A DNA stretch of 5,851 nucleotides from Methanoregula sp. (GCA_028705545.1 JAQWDG010000117.1:1-5851), one strand, 5' to 3'; positions 1 to 5,147 are shown, numbered from the stretch's first letter. The notes: a model not told the origin generated them from the sequence alone. Program-made: numbers and translations.

Positions 1-776
1 TCCGACATCCCGATCTCATGCATGAACGTGACGAGGGCGAACCGCGCGGGGTGGGGGATACTCTCCCCCCGCTTCACGGTCGCCATCAGGGCGGCGATAC
101 AGGGCGGGAAATGCGATTCCGTCACAGTCCCATAATCCGTCTGCACCGTCTCCTGATACTGGGCGAACAGGTCGGTGATCACCGGGGTCAACAAAACCCG
201 GATGTCCGGGTGGACATCGATTGGCAACCCGGCGGAGATCTGGTGCCGAATTCGGGCTTTGAAGATATCAGTAGTACTGTCGGCCGGCATCGTGACCTGC
301 CCGCCGGTTACCGGCATGTTGACCAGTTTGAATTTCGGATCTTTTTTCAACCCTACCGACATCGGCAAGTAGTCAATGACGGAGATCCGGGTGGACGCGA
401 CCGGGAACCCGAACTGTTGTTGCAATTCCAATTTCATATGGTCCGGCTCTCCCACATACGCTTTGTAGATCCGGTCGGTCTCATAGGCGATAAACTTCGT
501 AACCACGCTCCGGTTATACGTTGCACACGATACCAGGAGGCGGGCGAGGTGGTAGGAGAACAGTTCGTGGTCGGCCGTGAGCGGGAGGGTGAACGGAGGG
601 ACTTTCTTGACGCCGTGTAACGCGCACCGTATCCGGTGTTGTGCGTGTTCCAGAACCAGGGTGCCGAACTTCGTCTGCAACATCTCCTGTAACGGCATCT
701 CCATCATTCGGGATTGCCGCACATACTGTTTCGCCACCTCGATGAACGGATACTTGGCGTACTCAGTCACCCGCAT
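1..776 (-). CDS. priL: DNA primase large subunit PriL, 3' end cut by window edge
   Basis: This is the large, non-catalytic subunit of the archaeal/eukaryotic-type primase, which works with PriS to make primers for DNA replication. The frame is open from the ATG at 776 to position 1, giving 258 residues of a family usually near 350-400, so the C-terminal part lies outside. The diagnostic stretch is near residues 223-252: FPPCIAALM, then a lysine/glycine-rich turn, then HPARFALVTF and HEIGM. This matches the start of the iron-sulphur domain, and Cys226 should be the first of its four cluster cysteines; the others are out of view. The N-terminal 210 residues are mostly helical and diverged. No Shine-Dalgarno precedes the ATG, but a TATA-like AATATATC lies about 30 bp upstream, which fits a nearly leaderless transcript. 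It lies 39 bp behind the 73-residue ORF. No PriS is visible in the window. Confidence 0.87.
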   Translation of the reverse strand, partial: MRVTEYAKYPFIEVAKQYVRQSRMMEMPLQEMLQTKFGTLVLEHAQHRIRCALHGVKKVPPFTLPLTADHELFSYHLARLLVSCATYNRSVVTKFIAYETDRIYKAYVGEPDHMKLELQQQFGFPVASTRISVIDYLPMSVGLKKDPKFKLVNMPVTGGQVTMPADSTTDIFKARIRHQISAGLPIDVHPDIRVLLTPVITDLFAQYQETVQTDYGTVTESHFPPCIAALMATVKRGESIPHPARFALVTFMHEIGMS

Positions 777-800
777 GTAAAAGAGATAGGAAATGGAACT

Positions 801-813
801 ATTTAGATATATT
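801..813 (-). promoter_or_regulatory. Likely PriL promoter (TATA-like box)
   Basis: Read on the minus strand this gives AATATATC followed by TAAAT, centred about 33 bp before the PriL ATG at 776. At the usual archaeal spacing of about 26 bp, transcription would begin a few bases before the start codon. It includes the TCTAAAT heptamer also found before both DUF4326 genes. Confidence 0.45.
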
Positions 814-815
814 GA

Positions 816-1037
816 TCACCGACGGCGTTTTCGCCGGAAGAACTTGTTTTCCATCTTCCGAATCTTTTGATAATACTCCGGATCATCTGCCAGATTCTTC
901 TTCACCGTCTTCTCCGCAGCAACCCGATCGGTTCCATCGACACCGAGTTCAGACGCAACACCGTAATCCAGATCGACACCAGTATACATGCGTTTGCGGA
1001 TCATCCCCGTCTTATAATTATTATAGGTTCGTGACAT
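816..1037 (-). CDS. Small basic hypothetical protein (73 aa)
   Basis: I do not recognise the family. The ATG at 1037 is preferred over an upstream alternative start at 1070, because a GGTG Shine-Dalgarno sits 6 bases ahead of it and because it begins 2 bp after the stop of the preceding gene. The protein opens with a Tyr/Asn/Lys-rich segment, has a central part with VDLDYGVASELGVDG, and ends in a predicted helix carrying KKNLADDPEYYQKIRKMENK, finishing FFRRKRRR. The strongly basic tail suggests contact with nucleic acid or with an acidic partner, but that is inference. It is almost certainly co-transcribed with the WIQ-type gene before it and possibly with PriL after it. Its last codons form a CGGCG-TTTT-CGCCG inverted repeat (823-836). 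Confidence 0.65.
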   Translation of the reverse strand: MSRTYNNYKTGMIRKRMYTGVDLDYGVASELGVDGTDRVAAEKTVKKNLADDPEYYQKIRKMENKFFRRKRRR

Positions 1038-1039
1038 CG

Positions 1040-1297
1040 TTAGCACCGTTGTTGAGTGTTGTCCTTGCACATGCGCTTGAACGTCAGTGCAAGGGAGGCA
1101 CGTCGTTTCAGCCGACCGGTGACCAAAATCGTTGCATTGCCAACGGTCGTCGGATTTCGAATCGTGGTTCCGACGTCGGCCCGTTGTATTTCACGGAGGA
1201 GCGTGATCGGGATACGTTTTGATTCGGGGATGCCGAGATCATGAGATAACGCTCCCTTTTTGATCTTCGCGTCCTGTATCCACCGGGTGGTCGACAT
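1040..1297 (-). CDS. Small WIQ-type conserved hypothetical protein (85 aa)
   Basis: The layout is RWIQDAKIKKGALSHDLGIP near residues 5-24, IPITLLREI at 29-37, a short strand region, and RLKRRASLALTFKRM at 62-76. This pattern (WIQ.A.KKGAL..LGIP at the front and a basic K+RA.LALT.KRM helix at the end) is one I know from many small hypothetical proteins of phages and other viruses; no function is established to my knowledge. The ATG at 1297 follows a TATATTAA box by about 30 bp and has at best a weak Shine-Dalgarno, so the transcript may be nearly leaderless. The stop is 2 bp before the next ATG, so the two genes form an operon. The basic C-terminal helix would suit DNA or virion packing roles, but this is speculation. 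Confidence 0.75.
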   Translation of the reverse strand: MSTTRWIQDAKIKKGALSHDLGIPESKRIPITLLREIQRADVGTTIRNPTTVGNATILVTGRLKRRASLALTFKRMCKDNTQQRC

Positions 1298-1320
1298 GCA
1301 CTCAGTAATTGTATGCCGCC

Positions 1321-1331
1321 CTTAATATACG
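1321..1331 (-). promoter_or_regulatory. TATA box of the WIQ-protein operon
   Basis: The minus strand reads GTATATTAAG here, a good archaeal TATA box, centred about 30 bp before the ATG at 1297. Predicted transcription start is near position 1300, giving almost no leader. Confidence 0.55.
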
Positions 1332-1351
1332 TTGCGCCGGATAAAAGTGGT

Positions 1352-1374
1352 CATACAAAAGTATGTCATTTTGT
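1352..1374. promoter_or_regulatory. Nested inverted repeats upstream of the WIQ operon
   Basis: CATAC-AAAA-GTATG (1352-1365) overlaps a second inverted pair ACAAAA (1355-1360) and TTTTGT (1369-1374). They lie 20-50 bp upstream of the TATA box of the minus-strand operon, where an archaeal activator or repressor could bind. No regulator is identified. Confidence 0.3.
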
Positions 1375-1406
1375 AAGTTAATAGTTAGAAGAGAAAGAGT
1401 ATCAGG

Positions 1407-1423
1407 GTCCGGGATTCCCGGAC
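1407..1423 (-). terminator. Hairpin behind the histone gene, likely terminator
   Basis: A perfect 8-bp inverted repeat, GTCCGGGA-T-TCCCGGAC, begins 21 bp after the histone stop. In the direction of the histone transcript it is followed by a pyrimidine-rich stretch CTCTTTCTCTTC. The T tract is interrupted, so it could also be a 3'-end stabilising stem or a protein site. Confidence 0.5.
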
Positions 1424-1444
1424 GTATGACCCCACAGAAGAGGG

Positions 1445-1684
1445 TTACTCGGCGCCGTCGCCCTCGGCCGGCTCACCGCAGGCGAAGAGAACGTCCTTCT
1501 CGCTGACGATCTTTCTCCCGGCATGGTTCGCAGCCATCTGGGCCTTTGCAGCGATCTCACGAATATAATCCTCGGCCTTCAGACGAATGACGCCGACAGC
1601 CTTCTTGCCGATCCTGTTCTCACCATCGTTGCGCGATACACGGAGCACAGCCGCGTTAGAGAGTCCACGTTTTTCGGTTTCCAT
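1445..1684 (-). CDS. Archaeal histone (79 aa)
   Basis: A single histone-fold protein that should dimerise and wrap or bridge DNA. The fold can be read directly: helix 1 about residues 8-18 (LSNAAVLRVSR), loop 1 with the DNA-contacting Arg24, the long helix 2 about 25-52, the hallmark HAGRKIV loop at 54-60, and helix 3 about 61-69 (SEKDVLFAC). Arg57 and Asp64 are at the positions of the conserved Arg-Asp pair of the family. Unlike the minimal 66-69 residue archaeal histones it has a short charged N-terminal lead and an acidic Gly/Glu/Asp-rich C-terminal tail (70-79). The ATG at 1684 is supported by a GGTGA Shine-Dalgarno 6 bases upstream and by a strong TATA box. It is transcribed away from the AT-hook gene. 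Whether it serves the element or is a captured host histone cannot be told here. Confidence 0.92.
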   Translation of the reverse strand: METEKRGLSNAAVLRVSRNDGENRIGKKAVGVIRLKAEDYIREIAAKAQMAANHAGRKIVSEKDVLFACGEPAEGDGAE

Positions 1685-1718
1685 AAGATTTCACCATTCT
1701 ATAGGTTTCATAAATGGA

Positions 1719-1729
1719 CTTATATACTT
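1719..1729 (-). promoter_or_regulatory. TATA box of the histone gene
   Basis: The minus strand reads AAGTATATAAG, one of the strongest TATA boxes in the window, about 40 bp before the histone ATG. The predicted start near 1698 leaves a leader of about 14 bases that just contains the GGTGA ribosome site. Confidence 0.65.
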
Positions 1730-1825
1730 TTCGGTGTATTGTCATTAAAACAAAATGATTCTTTGAAAGACAAAAGGTTCCCCATCGGAATGTTTATCCC
1801 CTCGCAAATCAGATAGAATAAGCGG

Positions 1826-1851
1826 CGAATTGCGCAACCGTGCACAATTCG
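1826..1851 (+). promoter_or_regulatory. 26-bp imperfect palindrome before the AT-hook gene
   Basis: CGAATTGCGCA and TGCACAATTCG are 11-base inverted arms with one mismatch and a 4-base centre (ACCG). The palindrome lies 35 bp before the chosen ATG, downstream of a weak TTTATC box near 1792-1797, so it would overlap the transcription start or form a leader hairpin. A plausible operator for autoregulation by the downstream DNA-binding protein (inference). Confidence 0.45.
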
Positions 1852-1886
1852 GGAAATCGCGAAAGGTTCGTATGAAGGTGGATGGA

Positions 1887-2336
1887 ATGACAGGTAATCA
1901 GGAAACGGGGAAGCGGAAACGGGGGCGGCCGCGCAAAACAGTCACCGATGCAGCGGGTTCGGAATCGGCATCAAAACCGGCGAGGAAACGACGAACTCGA
2001 TTGAATTCAAGCGAAGAGCAACCCGCGGTCGTCGTTCCCGGAACGGACGATGATGATTCGGGTGCCGCACTGGAGAATCTTGCGGCGTTCGTCGACACTC
2101 CTGAACCACCGGTGTTCGAACGGCGGCGGCGGTACCAGTTTGTGATGGACGAGAACACCCGGCACCTGCTCGGTATCCACGCGCATCGTGTTAATGTCAC
2201 GGCAGGTTATATTGTGAACGAACTGGTGAAGAAGTATTGCCGGGGTGAGATCGACGTTCAAGTTGACCGGGAGAACGCTGACGGGTGGCTTGACCATATC
2301 GACGGGACCGAAATGCCGCAGGAGCGGCCAATATAA
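1887..2336 (+). CDS. AT-hook protein with possible RHH-like C-terminus (149 aa)
   Basis: Residues 9-17 read KRKRGRPRK, a classic AT-hook with the GRP core that binds the minor groove of A/T-rich DNA. A second basic cluster follows at 30-38 (KPARKRRTR), then an acidic, proline-containing linker with DDDD at 54-57. From 79 to 118 the pattern is RRRR, a strand (YQFVMD), and two helices (ENTRHLLGIHAHR and TAGYIVNELVKKYC), which resembles a ribbon-helix-helix domain; that assignment rests on pattern only. The ATG at 1887 is chosen for its AGGTG site with 6-base spacing; ATG 1872, in frame with a weaker AGGT, would add five residues. The gene diverges from the histone and its own promoter region holds a 26-bp palindrome, so an autoregulated transcription factor or chromatin protein is likely. 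The basic/acidic tail could also be disordered. Confidence 0.75.
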   Translation: MTGNQETGKRKRGRPRKTVTDAAGSESASKPARKRRTRLNSSEEQPAVVVPGTDDDDSGAALENLAAFVDTPEPPVFERRRRYQFVMDENTRHLLGIHAHRVNVTAGYIVNELVKKYCRGEIDVQVDRENADGWLDHIDGTEMPQERPI

Positions 2337-2366
2337 AAAAGATGGGGGACGTTATCCCCTTATTTT
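2335..2366. terminator. Bidirectional terminator between convergent genes
   Basis: The stem GGGGA-CGTTA-TCCCC (2345-2359) is flanked by A6 on its left (T6 on the minus strand) and TTATTTT on its right. It therefore can end both the plus-strand AT-hook transcript and the minus-strand DUF4326 transcript, whose stop codons lie at its two sides. Confidence 0.7.
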
Positions 2367-3193
2367 CGTTTGTACTGTAGTTTGCCGATATTCTTCAGCA
2401 GGTTCTCGACCACGGTCGAATTGACGACCCGGTTGACCGGGATCGCGGTCTTCTTCTGTTTCCGGGCCTGTGATGTTCCGGCATACCGATCGATTGCCAT
2501 GTTGATGTACTTCTTCAGGGTCTCGTTCTCCGGCATCTGATTCGGTTTCGCCCCGTTCTCATAATACTGAGACATCAGAATTTTATTGGAATCATAAAAC
2601 TGGTGCAGCGTCTTCTTCGGTTTCGTCTGCGCGAACCGTTCCCGGATATAGATCATATAGGGTTTTCGCATCGATTTCGCTGCATCTTCTGGGATCAGCA
2701 TATATTTACCGTTCGCCCGGCGAACGCCGTAGAACGTCTCTTTGTTGCGCAGGAAATATTCACTGTATTCTGTCGGCACTTCATCGTCATACGTCCGTCC
2801 GGTCTCCACCTCCTCCTCCCAATGAGGATGGGTTTGCCGATACTCCAGCAGATAATATTTGAGAATATCTCCGCTACACTTTTTCGGTTTGCACACACAG
2901 CCGATCCGGATATCCCGGTCAACCCGCGAGAGTTGCGGAATGAACTGGATGGCGTTTGTAGTTCCAAACAAATGTTCCAGTTCGTACTTCTCGATCGCCG
3001 TCTCCCGGTCGAACGCCGTCTCCCCATACGGATACGGGTTGACGAACGCACCCGACCGATTCATCTTCTCACCCGACCGGGATGGGGTTTTAAAATTTCG
3101 CCGTTGCCGTCCGATATAGATGTCGCCCGGCCGCGTCCCGAAATCGGGGGTAAGCAGGACGTTCACCACTGTAACATTGCCAAGATCGCTCAT
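2360..3193 (-). CDS. DUF4326-domain protein, long form with C-terminal extension (277 aa)
   Basis: The first ~120 residues are a DUF4326 domain: VTVVNVLLTPDFGTRPGDIYIG at 7-28, an FVNPYPYG segment at 50-57, a helix DRETAIEKYE at 62-71, and the cysteine signature GCVCKPKKCSGDIL at 98-111. Compared with its 110-residue neighbour it has about 10-15 extra basic residues after YIGR and a Ser (107) where the family motif usually has His. Residues ~125-277 are an extension I do not recognise; it is rich in Tyr, Lys and Arg and ends in a basic tail. The ATG at 3193 is preferred over the GTG at 3205 because GAGGTGAT, a near-perfect Shine-Dalgarno, lies 7 bases upstream of the ATG and overlaps that GTG. 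The DUF4326 function is unestablished; a metal- or nucleotide-related role is only a guess from the Cys cluster. Ends at a bidirectional terminator. Confidence 0.8.
   Translation of the reverse strand: MSDLGNVTVVNVLLTPDFGTRPGDIYIGRQRRNFKTPSRSGEKMNRSGAFVNPYPYGETAFDRETAIEKYELEHLFGTTNAIQFIPQLSRVDRDIRIGCVCKPKKCSGDILKYYLLEYRQTHPHWEEEVETGRTYDDEVPTEYSEYFLRNKETFYGVRRANGKYMLIPEDAAKSMRKPYMIYIRERFAQTKPKKTLHQFYDSNKILMSQYYENGAKPNQMPENETLKKYINMAIDRYAGTSQARKQKKTAIPVNRVVNSTVVENLLKNIGKLQYKRK
3111..3145 (-). repeat. 35-bp direct repeat, copy 1 (inside long DUF4326 gene)
   Basis: Identical over 35 bases to 3540-3574. It encodes the DFGTRPGDIYIG core of the domain. Identity stops sharply on both sides although the same domain continues. 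Confidence 0.9.
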
Positions 3194-3200
3194 GCTCGAT

Positions 3201-3208
3201 ATCACCTC
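3201..3208 (-). promoter_or_regulatory. Strong Shine-Dalgarno deciding the start of the long DUF4326 gene
   Basis: The minus strand reads GAGGTGAT, complementary to the 3' end of archaeal 16S rRNA, with 7 bases to the ATG at 3193. It rules against initiation at the GTG inside the site. Confidence 0.75.
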
Positions 3209-3238
3209 ATAGTCAATATATTTAGATGTATGGATCTC

Positions 3239-3250
3239 CTCCTATATGTA
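3239..3250 (-). promoter_or_regulatory. Possible TATA box of the long DUF4326 gene
   Basis: The minus strand reads TTACATATAGG. A start about 26 bp downstream (near 3219) would leave a leader carrying the strong ribosome site. A second candidate, CTAAATATATTG (3214-3225), is too close to the ribosome site to give a leader that includes it. Confidence 0.35.
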
Positions 3251-3275
3251 ACTTGCGAGCAAACCAGAGGAAATC

Positions 3276-3286
3276 AAAAAGAGGGG
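3276..3286 (-). terminator. T-tract terminator behind the short DUF4326 gene
   Basis: Directly after the TAA the minus strand reads CCCCTCTTTTTG. A short T tract with no stem is a common archaeal stop signal. Confidence 0.4.
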
Positions 3287-3619
3287 TTATTCTATCGTTT
3301 TCTCGGCGAGATGCCGGATCAAATATTCTTTGAGCACGTCGCCGTGACAGGGGGCGGGTGCGCACCAGCAGCCGAGCCGGATCGTCGTGCCCCGGTCCAG
3401 GAGGTCCGGGACTTTGTTGACCAGTCCGGTCGAGATCAGATAGTCGCGATACTTCGCGATCACGTCGTTCCGGTCGCCGTGAACGCCGATCTTGAACGGG
3501 TTAGCGAAGGGGGATTGCGGATATTTGCCGAACCGGCGCCCGATATAGATGTCGCCCGGCCGCGTCCCGAAATCCGGCGTCGTCTTAAGGTTGACGACCT
3601 CGATCTGGTAGGATGTCAT
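3287..3619 (-). CDS. DUF4326-domain protein, short form (110 aa)
   Basis: A complete, single-domain member of the family. Visible landmarks are EVVNLKTTPDFGTRPGDIYIGR (7-28), SPFANPFKIG (36-45), the helix RNDVIAKYRDYL (50-61), and LGCWCAPAPCHGDVLKEYL (82-100), whose Cys-x-Cys-x4-Cys-His set is the hallmark and may bind a metal or form an active site. The frame stays open further upstream to 3862, but that part overlaps the clamp-loader gene on the other strand and carries no family similarity, so ATG 3619 is the real start. A TATA-like TTTTTATC lies about 27 bp upstream, suggesting an almost leaderless transcript. It is a paralogue of the long form next to it and shares a 35-bp identical block with it. 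Function unknown; such proteins are frequent in phage and plasmid genomes. Confidence 0.87.
   Translation of the reverse strand: MTSYQIEVVNLKTTPDFGTRPGDIYIGRRFGKYPQSPFANPFKIGVHGDRNDVIAKYRDYLISTGLVNKVPDLLDRGTTIRLGCWCAPAPCHGDVLKEYLIRHLAEKTIE
3540..3574 (-). repeat. 35-bp direct repeat, copy 2 (inside short DUF4326 gene)
   Basis: Second copy of the block at 3111-3145, in the same orientation and reading frame, 429 bp away. All wobble positions agree between the copies. Confidence 0.9.
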
Positions 3620-3639
3620 GTCATACCCTTTTACATTTA

Positions 3640-3650
3640 GAGATAAAAAG
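3640..3650 (-). promoter_or_regulatory. TATA-like box of the short DUF4326 gene
   Basis: The minus strand reads CTTTTTATCTC, centred about 26 bp before the ATG at 3619. Together with the plus-strand box at 3671-3679 it makes a compact divergent promoter region of 93 bp. Confidence 0.45.
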
Positions 3651-3670
3651 GTATCGAACCGATGAGAAAA

Positions 3671-3679
3671 GTATATCTT
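3671..3679 (+). promoter_or_regulatory. TATA box of the clamp-loader operon
   Basis: GTATATCTT, preceded by an A-rich GAAAA. The expected start near 3700 gives a leader of about 13 bases that includes the AGGTG ribosome site at 3703-3707, 5 bases before the ATG at 3713. Confidence 0.5.
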
Positions 3680-3712
3680 CTCATCAATCGACCTTATTGT
3701 ACAGGTGTTGTT

Positions 3713-4651
3713 ATGGATAACCATGCATCCGACGCTCTCTTGATCGAAAAATATCGCCCGCGACGGGTCGACGATCTCATTGACAACTGTCTCGTCGACG
3801 CCGGGATCAACTTCCGCCAGATTGTCGAACACCCGTTCTCGATGCCCCATATGCTGCTCCACTCGACCTCGCCCGGTACGGGAAAATCGACGGCCATCCG
3901 GGTGTTGGTGGACGCGCTGGGGGCCGACTATTCGTTCATCGACGGGTCGGTCGAGACCGGGATCGACGTGATCCGGGGCCCGAAAGTTTCTGAGTTTGCG
4001 CGAACCCTACCGATGAACCCGAACGTGCCGAAGATCATCCACATCGAGGAGGCCGACCGGCTGACGCCGCAGGCGCAGGACGCGCTCAAAGATAAAATGG
4101 ACCGGATGGTCATAAGCAACATGTGTCGGGTCATCATCACGTGTAACCGGGTCTACCGGCTCAGCGACACCCTGGTCTCCCGGTGCAAAGGGGCGACAGC
4201 CAACATGAGCAACCCGGACAAACAACGGATTTATACGATGCTGATGACGGTCCGGGACGGGGAACGGCTCGATCTGACGACCAACCAGATCTGGGAGATC
4301 GTCAACGCCTTCTACCCGGATATCCGGAGCATGATCCACGCCCTCCACTCGTATATGACGAGCGGCACGTATACGCTGGAGACTCCGCGGGTGATCGCGA
4401 ACACGATCTATACGGCGATCATGACGAAAAACTACGACGTTGCGCTCGACCACGCGTATCGGCGGGACATCGATCACCGGGCCATCCTGCACCGGATCTG
4501 CGACCTCGTCTATTACAGCGACGATCTGCCGACGTTCAAGGCAAAACTGCCCTACCTCCGCGTCATCGCGCAAACCGATTATGAGATCGCCATGAGTGCG
4601 AAACCGGAGATCGCGTTCCTGGTCGGAGTCGGCAACATGGTTGAGGTCTGA
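3713..4651 (+). CDS. Clamp-loader ATPase, T4 gp44 / RFC small-subunit type (312 aa)
   Basis: An AAA+ ATPase that opens the sliding clamp and places it on primed DNA. Motifs in order: EKYRP at 12-16, Walker A SPGTGKST at 53-60 after PHMLLHS, FIDGS with IDVIRGP at 75-90, Walker B IIHIEEAD at 108-115, sensor 1 IITCN at 141-145, and the SRC arginine-finger motif at 156-158. The Walker A context and a later FYPDIRSMIHALHSY segment are closer to my memory of T4 gp44 (HSPSPGTGKTT; NFPDFRKTIGELDSY) than to cellular RFC, which usually has GDMRKA at that place. The length matches gp44 (319) and archaeal RFC-S. ATG 3713 is chosen over ATG 3662 for its AGGTG site and because EKYRP then falls near the N-terminus. 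The catalytic Walker B Asp is Glu112 here, a conservative but unusual change. The next gene starts 2 bp after its stop. Confidence 0.92.
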   Translation: MDNHASDALLIEKYRPRRVDDLIDNCLVDAGINFRQIVEHPFSMPHMLLHSTSPGTGKSTAIRVLVDALGADYSFIDGSVETGIDVIRGPKVSEFARTLPMNPNVPKIIHIEEADRLTPQAQDALKDKMDRMVISNMCRVIITCNRVYRLSDTLVSRCKGATANMSNPDKQRIYTMLMTVRDGERLDLTTNQIWEIVNAFYPDIRSMIHALHSYMTSGTYTLETPRVIANTIYTAIMTKNYDVALDHAYRRDIDHRAILHRICDLVYYSDDLPTFKAKLPYLRVIAQTDYEIAMSAKPEIAFLVGVGNMVEV

Positions 4652-4653
4652 AC

Positions 4654-5145
4654 ATGCCGTTCCAGATGGCCGGCCGGATCGTTACGACCGACAACCCGCA
4701 CAGCATCGATCCCGACGATGTCAAGAACGAGTATATGCTCCACCTGATTCTTGCGTCCGGCAATCTGGAGGCGGCGAACCGGCTGGACAAGTATACCTAC
4801 AAGGTCGATCGCCGGATCTATACCGCGTTGCTGATCGCGGAACTCGGCGCGTTGCCGAAGACGCCGCGGTGGGCGTGGGCGAAGAAAAATCCGAAGAAAG
4901 CGTCGACGGCCCAGATCAATCTGCTAGTCGACCGCTACCTGACGGCGGTCGCGCCCCGGCTCGCCATCAGCCCGGACAAACTGCACGACGACGCGTTTGC
5001 CCTGATGCTCGATGCGGCGAAGAACAAGGAGACGGGGAAACAGGTCGTCGAGATGATGCTGGATGAACTCCACGCCAGTCCTGACGAGTATCAGAAATTC
5101 AAGATCAACAAGAAACCGGCGGTGGTCCAGCAGGCGTTGTGGTAA
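4654..5145 (+). CDS. Probable T4 gp62-like clamp-loader partner (163 aa)
   Basis: No family is obvious at first sight, but position, size and several patterns fit T4 gp62, the small non-ATPase subunit that joins four gp44 copies (187 aa in T4). From memory, T4 gp62 has KRYGKWAKL, then a helix ending LAKRYQVN, and its last residues are LKKLALEW; here residues 70-97 give TPRWAWAKK...INLLVDRYLTA and the protein ends VVQQALW. The order and spacing of these pieces agree. The N-terminal 60 residues form helices (NEYMLHLILASGNLEAANRLDKY) with no recognisable motif, and there is no Walker motif. Translation should be coupled to the ATPase gene: the ATG is 2 bp after its TGA, and a GAGGT ribosome site lies inside the ATPase's last codons (4643-4647). 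Without an alignment this remains inference; an unrelated small replication protein is the alternative. Confidence 0.6.
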   Translation: MPFQMAGRIVTTDNPHSIDPDDVKNEYMLHLILASGNLEAANRLDKYTYKVDRRIYTALLIAELGALPKTPRWAWAKKNPKKASTAQINLLVDRYLTAVAPRLAISPDKLHDDAFALMLDAAKNKETGKQVVEMMLDELHASPDEYQKFKINKKPAVVQQALW

Positions 5146-5147
5146 CC

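Noticed and set aside
18..620. 200-codon plus-strand open frame
   Set aside because: It lies antisense to PriL, shows no domain pattern, and the minus-strand frame has clear family motifs.
823..836. CGGCG-TTTT-CGCCG hairpin as a terminator of the 73-aa gene
   Set aside because: It overlaps the Arg-rich last codons and no T tract follows on the minus strand, so codon content explains it equally well.
3111..3574. CRISPR or regular repeat array
   Set aside because: Only two copies exist, 429 bp apart and in frame within homologous coding regions, with no regular spacers.
2603..3640. 345-codon plus-strand open frame
   Set aside because: Antisense to both DUF4326 genes; its length comes from the G/C-rich codons of the true genes, and its protein has no recognisable pattern.
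3620..3862. N-terminal extension of the short DUF4326 gene
   Set aside because: The frame is open but overlaps the clamp-loader gene on the other strand and adds no family sequence; TATA spacing favours ATG 3619.
4007..4573. 188-codon minus-strand open frame
   Set aside because: Shadow of the clamp-loader ATPase gene, which has complete AAA+ motifs.
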